A stretch of DNA of 64,000 nucleotides from Blasia pusilla (taxonomy: Eukaryota; Marchantiophyta; Marchantiopsida; Blasiales). Made by a program: the position numbers and the translations under genes. A model generated the notes under the pieces. The model was not told where the DNA came from, searched no databases, and saw only the letters and a list, made by a program, of their open reading frames with translations. Positions 35,586 to 46,375 of this stretch are shown one piece after another. Location of the stretch: the NCBI GenBank assembly GCA_050084515.1, contig CM114271.1, positions 33,108,001 through 33,172,000 on the forward strand. Direction: 5' to 3'. Positions within the stretch are counted from its first letter, which is position 1, and each line of letters opens with the position of its first letter.

Positions 35586-36587
35586 TGTCGCGACCCTCAT
35601 GACCAAAAGAGTGCCAAAGCGGAACATCGGAACATTAGCGGGCTCACGCTAAGATGGTTTGCGCGTTGGAGTGGTCTCGAAGAAGAGACAAGAGACGGGA
35701 CGCAAGCGAGGCTTCGCGTTTCAGATGTTGTGGTCGCGACTGAGAAACCTGGACCAAACGCGGAACAAGACTTGAAAGGAGTTGAGTCTAGAAAGTGGGT
35801 TGCTAAAGGGAGGAATCCGGATTTTGGACGCCACTAGCGTTTGAGAGTTTCTGACTGTATTCATGGCCATAAATTTTAGTGCCAAGATGCGTTTGGATTG
35901 AACAAGATGCGTTAGAGGGCTTATGGAAAGCCGGTTCAATCGCACTAAAGATCTTTGCAAACGCATAATAAACGGCTGAAAAAAACCCGAAAACGAATGT
36001 AAGTAGAGTCGGGTTGAGGGCCACAATGAAGGGCCCGACCCTCCTTTTCCAAAGTTGGGGGGTTATTGAAGAACCCCAGAAGTACTAGTAAGAGGGAAGA
36101 TCTCCAAGAGTGCTTGGAACTCGAACCCCACTTTGGGCGCCACGGGGCGGCTCAAGGGCATAGAACGGATCGAGAGTTTGGGGTTGGGTTGGAAAACCTT
36201 AACCAAGTCTATGGAGGCAATTTTAGACATCCCTCTTGGATTTCACCCCGCGACTCAATTACTTGGGTCTCGGTTTGGAACTCACACAAGGTCCGTTGAA
36301 CATTTGGGATCGCTAGGCGTGCAAGTGCCGTTTTAGGTTCTTGGACTAATTAGGAAGTCTGTTCCAAGTCTTGAAGGACTTGCCATGTTTTGGAAACTAG
36401 GAAGTAAGGAAGGTTGAGCTTGATGAGATGCCGAGTTGAGAACTCGGTGGGTTGGAACACTGGTTGGCCCAGACCCGACTAACGAGAGTGCGTGTTTGGG
36501 TGGAGATCGGCGATGAGATCGTGTCCTACTGAACATACGCTTCCGCAACAATAAATATTGACGTTCAAGGAGAGTAGGGGCGCGACA
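35586..36587 (+). mobile_element. Solo gypsy LTR with 5-bp target duplication CCTAA
   Basis: The 1002-bp LTR starts TGTCGCGACCCTCATGACC and ends GTAGGGGCGCGACA, with perfect 7-bp terminal inverted repeats TGTCGCG/CGCGACA. It is flanked by CCTAA on both sides (35581-35585 and 36588-36592). It is collinear with the LTR at 22378-23406. Loss of the internal region by recombination between two LTRs explains the structure. Confidence 0.93.
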
Positions 36588-36592
36588 CCTAA

Positions 36593-38200
36593 TGAGAGGC
36601 TTGGATTACTCACACAGTAATGAGGATCATAACTCCGCCGTCTCATGGCAAGAGGTTCAACAAAGAGATAATGAGCTCCCAAGCTCTCTCCTTGGTATAT
36701 CCCTTTCCTTCTCCTAAACTTTCTCCATGATAATCTATGCTTGTAAATCAACTCCGTGGCTCTTGAGATGATATAGGGGTCAAGAGCCATTTACCAAAGT
36801 GGAAAGTCAATTCTACTCCAAACTATAACTTACCTGGAATAGTATGTTTTTCTATGTAGCTCCAAATTGAGCCGAAACAAAGAAGAAACCTACTTTCTCA
36901 AGTTACCCAAGGCCTAAGCAAGTCATCTTCAATCCCTTGAGGTTATCCTCTCATATCCTCGGAGACACTCTACCAAAAATTTTTGATCTATCCTAAAAAA
37001 ATTGACAATGTGCACAAAATGATGTTTATAGAAATTTTCCAAATTTCTTAAATTTGATACACTAAAGAATTTTTTAAAATACGTAAAATGAGTTTTCACT
37101 CTTAAAAAATTTAAAATGTGCATTTTACTAGTTTTTTTTAAATCTATTGTATTATTTGGATATTTTCATTTTGTCCACATTAAACTTGAGAAAAAAAATT
37201 TATCACATGGATAACGAAAAAAATTTAGAGACCACCCCCTACATATGGTCAAACTTGAGCAATCAATTCAACTTCATGCAAAACGAGTTTCACAACAGTT
37301 TCACACATATGTCAAGTTCTCTTCTTGGCTTGTAGTTGGATAGAACACTAGTGCCCTTTTCACTCTTCTTAGTTCTTGTCCTTTATTTAGAAAGCCTTCC
37401 AACTCAATTCTTTGTTTTGGGAAAGGGAAAAGTCTATTCCCTCCTTCTTAAATGCTCTTCTTTATCTCTCTAAGTTGATTAAAAAAATGCCCTCCCAAAC
37501 TTTACCTCATCATTTGGAAAGACAAAGAAGCATCCCATTCTCCCTCATCCCTTCCTCTCATACCTCTCTTTTTTACTTTCTTGTTGAATTCTTACTAATG
37601 TATACCATCTTTACTATTGGAATGATTACATTTGTACTTTTGAGCCATGGCACTTAACTAAAAAAATCCTCCTAAATGACATGAATGGAAGATAACCTGT
37701 TAAAATCTAATACAATTTACTCGGTCTCCAATTAATTTAGAAAATTATTATAAGGTTGTGAAAGAATGCAAAATAATATGTTGCAAATATGGGTACATTT
37801 CCATATATCAAAAACATATTCTGAGAAAATCTCTTTTACACATTCTCTTAACCCGTCATATTTCTTTTTCATCTCATTTTGTTCTAATATCTACTTTTAC
37901 GTAATTGTAAACAAAACCATTAAGCGAGCCGAAGCCGTAGCGACAGTCCTTTATAAGAACATCGGCACTGGAGTCCCGCTAAAATAAGTCGAGATGAGAT
38001 TAGTTACGCCGCTAAAGTTAACATAACAGATATCGGATCGTTCCTTCCGCTTGCCGATCCAAGCCAACTGGCGCGGCGGATGCCGCAGCCATCGCCGAAG
38101 AAGCCGGAAAGTAGGTGGGGCCCGCCGGGAAATCGCGCAATCGCGAACTGGCTGACTGACAGGCATCGCGAGTCTACCTTCCGCGCTCGCACACATGAAT
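36593..38200. other. Intergenic, no gene recognised
   Basis: AT-rich to about 37900 with long A and T runs, then rising GC toward the PADRE gene. Short frames only. Confidence 0.4.
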
Positions 38201-39044
38201 GAATGAATGATTGGCCCGAGAACTAGAACTAGAACTGCGAGTCCGAGGGAGCTCCAGGTCTCTTTCGAAATCTCGTTTCTACGAGCGAGTCGTGCACCAC
38301 ACCCTGCGGGGCCTGGTTTCGTTGCCGATTTCGCCTCAGGGCACTCACTAGTCGGCCTCCGTGCGTAGAGGTGAGGTGACTCGAGAATTCATTTCACTTC
38401 CTCCGGTAATCGGCGGCGGGTAAGACGCTCACGGAGCGAATTCCCACCTCAAGCGACTCAGATTTCTGCCCGTTCAACAAGCGTTCGCGCGCTAGCTGAA
38501 TTCTACCGCAGTGGTGGTTCCTCCGGCACCAGGACATTGTGGAAATTAGGAGGGAGCGAGACGTCCATCATCGACTTGGGTTGTGTTTCAGCGCTACAGC
38601 CCGGATAGGGAGAATTCGTTGACAGGCCCTTTGTGTGCCTTTCCTCAGCGGTTCAGTTGGGGCGGGGTTGGATCCGTGGACTGAGAGATAGGCATATTGT
38701 CAAGGGAGTGGTAGAAGAAATCGTGAAGCGATCAAGGGAATGGAGTGGAGTGGAGTTGAGAATAGGGAGTGGAAGTAAGAGGTCAATCGAAAATATAACT
38801 GAAGTTATTTTCCCGCAATCTTGAGCATCCGGGAGAGAGCGATACGCTCGAGCTGTGACATGTTGAGGTCGCGGACGATTCTGTGCGGAGAGACTAGGAA
38901 GTAAGCGATTTAGAGTGGATCGATTTCACGCGCTTGAATTTCATTTGAATCGACTGTTCAGAAGCGGGGAGCTCTGTCGAGGTTCGTGGGCGGCGATTTC
39001 GAGCACGCATCCGCTGAGTTGATTTCTCTGTGGGAGTAGTAGAA
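38201..39044 (+). promoter_or_regulatory. 5' flank / leader of the PADRE gene
   Basis: A GC-richer stretch leading to the ATG at 39045, with a (GAAT)n run and ATTGG box near 38194-38213. I see no clear TATA box, so start site and leader length are not defined. A leader intron is possible. Confidence 0.35.
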
Positions 39045-39635
39045 ATGGGAAATGCTCTGATCAACTGCATGCTGCAGCCGTCTGGGACGGTAAGAGTGAT
39101 GCGATCGGACGGGGAGATAGTGGAATTCGATCATCCGGTGATAGCAAAACAGTTGATGAAAGCGTACCCGGGGCACCTGGTGGTGCACTGCTCGAGCATC
39201 TCGCGGACTAAGATCGGGCAACGCAGCAAAGTGTCCATGATGAGGGCGGAGGACGTGCTTATCATCGGACATACCTACTGTCTCCTCCAAGTTCCCAATC
39301 AAGGTGGCAAAGTCTTGCTGCCCAAGCGTCCCACGTTCAAACCGCCGTCAGCAGAGATCAGCAACACGCGCAGGCTTACTCTGCGAAGCTTTTTGGGTGA
39401 CAACGACCTCTTTCTCAGCGATGACACCTTAGAGGAGCGCGTTTTCCATCAACTGCACCAGACCGGGCAACAACAGCACGCACCGAAAGGTCCTTGGAGA
39501 CCGCAGCTGGATGCAATCATGGAGTCGCCGTCCCGCCCACTGCACTCCAGCATTACCATGTCTCCGGTGGCTCGCCACGCCGGCTACATTCCTGCGTCCT
39601 CGGCAATCGCGAGGAGGCACACCATGAACTCTTGA
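39045..39635 (+). CDS. PADRE/DUF4228 domain protein, single exon, 196 aa
   Basis: ATG at 39045 starts MGNALINCMLQPSG; the frame ends TGA at 39633-39635. Residues 1-90 form the PADRE (DUF4228) domain: MGN start, V-R-V-M-R-S-D-G-E-I-V-E-F, a PV-type segment (HPVIAKQLMKAYPGHLVVHC), and a VLIIGHTYCLLQVP segment equivalent to the family's L-x-x-G-x-x-Y-F-L-(V/L)-P. This arrangement is typical of small plant PADRE proteins, many responsive to pathogens and abiotic stress; molecular function is unknown. Glycine at position 2 makes N-myristoylation and membrane attachment possible. Residues 110-196 are low in complexity and rich in Ser, Pro and His. I chose the MGN start over the in-frame GTG 15 bases upstream because of the family consensus. 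No intron interrupts the domain. Confidence 0.9.
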   Translation: MGNALINCMLQPSGTVRVMRSDGEIVEFDHPVIAKQLMKAYPGHLVVHCSSISRTKIGQRSKVSMMRAEDVLIIGHTYCLLQVPNQGGKVLLPKRPTFKPPSAEISNTRRLTLRSFLGDNDLFLSDDTLEERVFHQLHQTGQQQHAPKGPWRPQLDAIMESPSRPLHSSITMSPVARHAGYIPASSAIARRHTMNS

Positions 39636-41955
39636 TCTCCAGTGATCCATAGTTTCCCGAATTCCATGGGTTCGCCATTCTTCTGTGTACATAAACATCT
39701 CACCGATCCAAAGACTTGTGTAGAACATCAACTGAACCACGAGTAGTTGAACCACGAAATAGTGCAGGAAAATCGCACGAGAGAATGCCAGTGGTGAAGC
39801 ATGGAAGCGACTCCGAAGGTTTTCCAAGTGCCCAGTGGATAGGAGCAATTTACGAATTTCGTCGCGGGATAAGTAGTTTCCATCGAGGGGCAGTCAGGAG
39901 TGAGTCTCACTGAATGATCCACCCATATCGGGCCCGAACATTCTTCCCAAAGGATGAAATTGGCCGCCGGAGTTCTACGCTTCAGCGTGTACATAGAGCG
40001 CTTCATGAGACTGTCACGTCCGAGTAGCATAGCTGCAGATTGAGGACCAGCAGCATCAGCAACGTTGTAGATAGCTACAAACTAGCTGTTGTAGAGAATG
40101 ATAGGGAGTCAGGTTCAGTGTACTCTGATAGCTCGTGCAGGGTTAGCCGCTGCAGAGAAAGCTGTGCTCCTATACAGCCTTCACGGGTGCATGGAATGAT
40201 CTCTGTACCACCATTCTTTTCGCGTCTGCACTTACTCGCGGGTGTACGTCACAAGTGAATCCAATAGTTGTTGTTGATCGCTTAACCTTCATCTCTCATG
40301 AGCGACGCATAGCTGATCGATCGATCGAGGCTTTTGGCCGCTGAGATGTGTAAATACGGCCTTCTGAGGCGTCGATGCTCAGGCTGAAGGAGTTTCGTTT
40401 CCATTTTCTTTCATCACTAGCCGGAATCGAATTTCCTTGTGACCAGAAGGCATTTGGCTCGGTGATAATGGAGGTTGCTTTCGGGCACAAATCATAGATT
40501 GACAACCGATTTGCCATTATATTTGTCTTTTGACGTCGCTTCAATCCCCTGATACTTTTCCGCCATTGCCTTCGTAGACGGGCTGACAATCCAGCAGTGC
40601 GAGCCGTTGTAGGGAGTACGACATTCGCAGCCTACTGTTACGGCTAGTCAGGTGTTTGGGATCTCGGACCTGGTCTGGCGTTGCTCTTGCTGGTTCAGGA
40701 TTGAGTGCGTTGGCTTCTCAGGTATGACGTTCGCGAACTACTTTTCAATCGCTTGCGCAGCGGCGCCAAGTTTGGGCGGTCGTATCTTGTCTTTCAAATC
40801 TGAACGTCGTCCAGTTCTCCTGAAATGGCGATGGCGTTTCCCCCCGCAGCACGGCATCCAGCTTCAATACAAATCTGGGGTCTCAACGGAAATATGTATG
40901 TGCGAGTTGCTTCTTCGTGAAGGACATTTCTCATGTTGCAGCAGCTGTTTAAACCACATGGACTCTTTCTGGCCTGAGGCGCAACGACGACATTTCACCC
41001 ACCACCCGTACATTTCCGATTCACAACCACCGCATCACGTAACTCTGACCGAAGCAAGACTCGACAGAAAATGTGACTGAAACGAGTGAAACTCGATCAG
41101 AGGGAGAGAAGCTCTGGATAGGGTCTCTTTCCTAAATAAAATAAACCTCTGAACTGCCAGTCACAGAGAAACCCCAGATTCCTCCTCTAGGAATCAGCCC
41201 GGCAGTCTACTTCCCTCTTCCTTAGTTTCCGTGATTCGACGATCTACGGACGGACATGATGGGCTTCTCACAAGGAAATTCCGCCCCACGATGCGCTTCT
41301 TCTCGACGAGAGATATTCACATATTCTGGATGATCGGAACGCTACTTCGAAAGCTTAGGTCTCGGATATTCTTCCAGGAATTGGGATTGGGGATGGTCCC
41401 AATCCCAAGAACGCACGCGCGCGGTCACTCGACCCACGGACTCGCGAGCTCGCTCATGGGTTCGAGCGTATACTTCGACTGATTGTCCATCGACTCGTCT
41501 CTCGACATCGCCATGAGTCATGAATCGTGCCCTTCCACTCATTCGCTGTAGCTCAAGTATGACTACTCATTCTCTACAAAGCAGTGCAGCACATGGAATA
41601 CGTTGTACGAAGGAGCGGGTACAGTTATCTATAGTCTGGTCTGTTGAGATGAGGGCCGCACTGGATGGGCAGGGAGGGGGAACGAGGAAATGTGAAGCAC
41701 CCATACGAATGCCTTGTGAAGGCGGTTGCATGGCAAATAGTGGATTTGCAAACATATGTATGTTTCGTAAGTTTTGTATGGATAAAAAAATTGAATCCAT
41801 TACTCTCCACATATTACTCTCATGTGGAGAGTATTCATTCAATTTGGAATCTCTTCACCCAAATTAGTACCCAAAGTAAGAAGACACTTGCAAGATTAGA
41901 ATGGAATCTCCATGTGGTTGGACAGTTTTTTAACGATGAAACAAGAGTCAATATA
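39636..41955. other. 3' flank of PADRE gene and intergenic DNA
   Basis: Likely holds the PADRE 3'UTR. A 142-codon plus-strand frame at 40652-41080 has no recognisable domain. Two short perfect inverted repeats occur: 41381-41391 with 41398-41408 (TTGGGATTGGG), and about 41799-41830 (TACTCTCCACAT). Confidence 0.4.
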
Positions 41956-42088
41956 TCCACTTTATTATGAAATAAACCTCAAAAGAGGACAAAAAAAGTA
42001 ATAACAACTCAAAAGAGGAGTCAAAATATGCATAAAAGAATGCAAAAAGAAAATGGCAACAAGCCAACGCAAACATCGGCTCAACGAG

Positions 42089-43354
42089 CTACACGATTGA
42101 TAGCATGAAACAAATCTGACAAGAACACGAATGGTTGGTCAGACGTGAATGGACGACGAGACGAGCGACCCCCACCACCTCTGCACGACGTATCAATGCC
42201 AAGGCTTGTGCACGTTGTAAGGCCACTGAGATGCATTTCCGAAAATAAATAGTAACTACCGAGAGAGAAAGACTATGGGAAGGGGCAAGGTGATGATTCT
42301 CGAGGGAGTGGTCAGCACATGTTTTCAAGAAAGTATCAAAAGACACATGTAAATGATCGAATACTTCCATTGCAAAAGGAATAAATACATCAGTTGCATG
42401 TCTCACAGCATAACTTAACTCCTTGATTCTTGTTGCAGCTTCGGCCGCCAAACCTTTGGTATGTGCGGCTTGACACACCAAGTCAGAACGTGTTGGATCA
42501 GCAACCACCACATCACCTAGTGTCCGGAATCCACCTCGAGACATAACAAGACCCACTCTCCGACGAGAGGTTGCTTGTGTGGTTGAAGGTAGGACATGGA
42601 GTTGCTCTTGCCTAACGGTGAATCTTGCAATACGAGCCACTGATGCTATCGCCTCTCTAATGACATCATGTGTGGCCGTTCGTTCTCCACCATGTGCACA
42701 TCGGAGAATATGGATACCCTTGGCATCCATAGGATCCTCGCATACACAACTCGACACACCTAAGAGAGAAGGATGGGGAAGTCCAAGACGTAACCGCAAA
42801 GTTGTCAAGAATATACTTCGAGGAAGACGAAATGGAAGAATAAGAGGATTTCGAGTGCGCCACGCCCCCGCTCCGGTACCCGCACATGAACGTAGACGAG
42901 CTCGATTAGCGTCAAAGGATGCCTCGAAGAGAATGCTGGAAAAGTTGATTTGATGCAGATTCTCGGAGATATGCTCTTGAAGTCGATCAAGCCCTTCCGT
43001 AATCAGTTGACTGAAAGGGGGTAGAATTGCTTGTGTAGCAAGAGGAAGAAGAACTTGTGTAGATCTCAATTGTTGTTGAAATAACAAGTCCCCCTCCTCT
43101 ACATGGGAGATATGATCCATCAAGATAGGTGTATCTCCTTGGAGAAACCTTGAAGCCATAATCAGTGCTACCAATGCCCAACTCCCCAAAAAGGCTGCGG
43201 GAGCATATGCGACTGTGGAGGATAGTCCCACCCCTCCAAAAGAAATAGGCAAGATAGCTTGTCGTAAAGCAAAGACACCATCCTCTCCCTCAAAGGTATT
43301 CGGGCCAAGAAGTTGACCAAAAGTTGCCAAGATAGAAGTGTCAAAAGAGGCCAA
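42089..43354 (-). pseudogene. R2-like ORF: post-RT, CCHC and endonuclease-like region (421 codons open)
   Basis: This long open stretch begins after a frameshift near 43350. It contains LPISFGGVGLSS, typical of the RT thumb region, then the CCHC-type motif CVCEDPMDAKGIHILRC followed by HDVIREAI, and then RRRVGLVMSRGGFRTLGDVVVADPTRSDLV and KELSYAVRHATDVFIPFAMEVF. In R2-type endonucleases a P-D...D-V...K-x3-Y pattern surrounds the PD-(D/E)xK catalytic site. Here DVVV and K-x3-Y match, but the first acidic position is G, whereas copy 1 has D. The preserved reading frame over 400 codons suggests relatively recent activity of the family. Confidence 0.75.
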
Positions 43355-44348
43355 CCGATGTTAAGAACCTTGAAGTGGGAGGACAAGTGCGAAGAAGGTA
43401 AGAAGGACGTCGTAGAAAACATTGGGAGAGAATACCATAAGCCACTTGGGGATCCCCAAGATGAAGTAACAAATGAAGCCATTCCACGTCTTTCAAAAGG
43501 ACCTCATCCAAGAACTTTGAGACATAGTCGATGAAATCAATTGGGACCCTAAAAACTCTAACCCCTTTAATGTAGATGGGAAATTCAAGAGTAGATGGGG
43601 TGAGTGTTGAGGGAAGGCATGAAGGAGACCATACTCCACATTTACTAGGTTGCTCCACGAAATGGGTATAAGCAAGAACTACTTCACAAGGAGGACCTAT
43701 CATGTGAGTGTCATCAGCAATAGAAAGGAAAAGACAAGATGGAAATGCTTGCGCTGATGCTCGGAGGGCATGAAAATGGGCAATGGCAAAGAGTGGGCCA
43801 ACCATGGGATCGCCTTGACGTGTGCCACAAGCCGATTGTAGAATACTATATTCCCCAAAAGTAGCATGATGGGAATAGATAATGGGTGTATCATAGGCAT
43901 AAAAGGAGCAAACAAATGGAATGAGGCTCGCGAGTTGTCCTCTTGCACGACGTAACTTCTCAAAGACGGCCGCACGAGAAACTGAATTGAATGCATCAGC
44001 CACATCGACTTGAATTACTACCCAATGTGGATGAATATCAAGAGTGGAGTGAATCCCATGCACCACATCCTCACAACCTCCAAGAGGAAATAAGTGGGCA
44101 CTAAAGTGAGGACGAAATTGCAAGCATAGGGATCAACTAACCAAGCGGTATAAAACCTCTCCAATAGCCAAAGGGCACACACTTGAAGGAGGCTTATCCA
44201 TAGCCAACAAACGACAAGCCCCTAAGAGCCTAGAGATAGAAAATGGGAGACGACCTGCCGCCATATGTGCACACACCTTATACAGAGAGACAAAGCCACT
44301 TGCTGAACCTGCTAGGATAAAGCAATCACGGAGATGCTCAAAAACCAC
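43341..44348 (-). pseudogene. R2-like reverse transcriptase domain
   Basis: The frames 44133-44348 and 43341-44123 are in the same register, separated by one TGA at 44133 in the context LYRLVS*SLCLQF, where arginine (CGA) is expected. RT motifs in order are IGEVLYRLVS, VVIQVDVADAFNSVSR (motif A), CGTRQGDPMVGPLFA (motif B) and FLSIADDTHMIGP (motif C, ADD). The frame is lost near 43341 by a frameshift before the C-terminal region. The B and C motifs are characteristic of non-LTR retrotransposon RTs. Confidence 0.85.
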
Positions 44349-44770
44349 CTCTATAGCTCCCTTGCTGATAAGCGAGGAGTATGTAGAAAAGCCTTTGTGA
44401 AAACCTCCAAGTCAAGGTCCGTTGTACAGCCTTCCACAGAAGGTGGAGCATCGCCACTTGAAGGAGGATGAAGAGCTTCTAAGAGAGCCACTGTTTCCGC
44501 ATTTGGAACCGCGGAAGAAAGAGGACCCAATGCTCAAGCTGCACGTGAAAACTCACCAATCTGCCCCAAAAGTAGACTTTGTCAAAGGCGTTGTTGTATT
44601 GAAGGCCTCCCATGATTGGCATGTTGAGTGGGATAAGCCGCAGCTAAGGCCTCTGCTCGAAGTACATGCTCATTCTAAAGATTCTCCCGATCCCCAGACA
44701 TAAAGCGTTGAATATGTGTGGAGGTTTCACGATGACCCGTTGCACCACCCCTTGGAGGGAGGACTAAAAC

Positions 44771-45391
44771 TCATTGTGGGAAGAGTAATAGGAGATACCA
44801 AGCATTGAAATCTGTGGGGTCACGCGCCAAACTTTCTAATGGGAAAAGCAAAGCTTGTTGGATGATGGGGCGAAGAGCATTAGAAATGTCAGTGTAGAGT
44901 CTAGGACGAGGAAGACCTGGATGGAAAGAGCGAAGGAGATCAATTTGGCTTAACCAAGTCCAAGCAGTTGTTGTGGGGAGTGCAGTAGGAGGTGGTATCG
45001 GAGTAGGGATTGAAGGCTCATGCATGGATGGACAGTACTGCTGATGTCTTTTGATCCCATTAGGAGCAAACTCCTTACCACAAGATATGCAACGAAGCTT
45101 TGGTACAAATGGAGAAATAGAAGGGTTACAAGGAGAAGAGGTTGGAGGTGCAAGAGGTGGTGATGGCCAACGATGAGGGGGTAAATAGGTTGGGGAAGGA
45201 GGAGGAGGAAGAGGGGATATTCGGGTAGAATAGATGGGAGTTGGAAGCAAGGACATAGATGAGATATGTGGGGATGGCAAAGTAGAAGGATTTTGTAATA
45301 ATGGATCAAGATTAGGCTCAATAGGACAAGGCGAAGAGGAGGAGAGGAGAATCCGGAAGAAATGTAACGAGTGTAATGGGTGTATTAGCAT
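44771..45391 (-). pseudogene. R2-like ORF N-terminus with zinc finger (206 codons open)
   Basis: The open frame has a proline/serine-rich first 110 residues, then a single zinc-finger-like motif with cysteines in CISC and histidine and cysteine in RHQQYC, then SQIDLLRSFHPGLPRPRLY. R2-type proteins carry similar N-terminal fingers that bind the DNA target. It stops at 44771, and several stops separate it from the RT frame, so the ORF is decayed here. Confidence 0.7.
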
Positions 45392-46375
45392 CTGGAGGAA
45401 AATGGCGAGATCTACGATGAGGAAGTGAACCAGGGGGAGAGGTTATGCTCATAGGAGGGCGTGTAAAACCAGATTAGCGAGTAGATGAAGAATCCAACTC
45501 CATCTCTGATGACATAGAAGTAAAGGTAGGCAAATCAACGAAGACAAGGAAAGACATATGAAACGTGGTTTGGAGAAAACATGAGGATAACAAGCAAAGC
45601 AAAAGTAGTGGAATCCATCCAAAAGAAATTTAGATGGCAAGAAGAAGATTAGGCAATACCGAATTTATGATTGAAAATTATTATAAAAAAATATAAAAAA
45701 CAATTGAAAAATAAAAGTGATCTATATGATATCGAAAGAGGTGGCTCAAGAATATGAATTTCTAATGTCCTTAAAGAGATGGCAAACGTATGTAGGGGCG
45801 AAACAATAAGGTAAGCAACAGAAAGAGCAAGGAAGACTTTTGGGAGGAATTCACCTAAAACAAACCCATACACAAAAATAGGCGCCTACAGAGAAAGAAG
45901 AAAAACTAGAAAACCTAGTTGATATGAAGAAAACGAGCTCCTCAAGACGATCGAAACCGGCCCAAACACGTCCAGAAGAAAGTTATTAAAGAAATTGGAA
46001 ACGCCAAAAAAGAGGATGTAATGAGTAAATGAGCCATCCACCAATGACCATTATGAGGGAATGAGTTAATAATGTTGGGCCCGATCCATATCGAAAGATC
46101 CAAAAAAGCAAGAGAAATCCGTTAAACCGATGATAACCCGATATCATTCTATAAGGAGAGCGTTATATTTGAAATTGCATATAAAAATTTATGAGCACAC
46201 TTAGGAGAGAAGGAGGTCCAAAGATCCCAAGAACTTTGGAAAACTCAATCTTAAGTGGAAAAAAGAAGACCCCAAAGTTCAAACTTGAAAAGATTGGATC
46301 ACCATGAAAATAATTACAAACAAAATTCTAGACATTCCTCCATCTCCTCCACCATGGTCCTCCTCTTCCACGTCC

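Larger units (their letters stand above)
41956..46375 (-). mobile_element. R2-like non-LTR retrotransposon, copy 2, near full length
   Basis: On the minus strand the element runs from a 5'UTR (46375-45500) through one decayed ORF to a 3' end at 41956 shared with two other copies. The protein order is a proline-rich N-terminus, a zinc finger LRCISCGKEF...GIKRHQQYC (C-x2-C-x11-H-x3-C, about 45050-45100), reverse transcriptase (44123-43341), a C-x-C-x9-H-x3-C motif (about 42695-42745) and a region resembling a restriction-like endonuclease. That order is the diagnostic architecture of R2/CRE/NeSL-type non-LTR elements rather than plant L1 or RTE elements. No LTRs or poly-A tail are seen. Frames are broken, so this copy is probably inactive. 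Confidence 0.8.

Noticed and set aside
44950-45321. 123-codon minus-strand leucine-rich frame
   Set aside because: Shadow frame of the R2-like N-terminal ORF.
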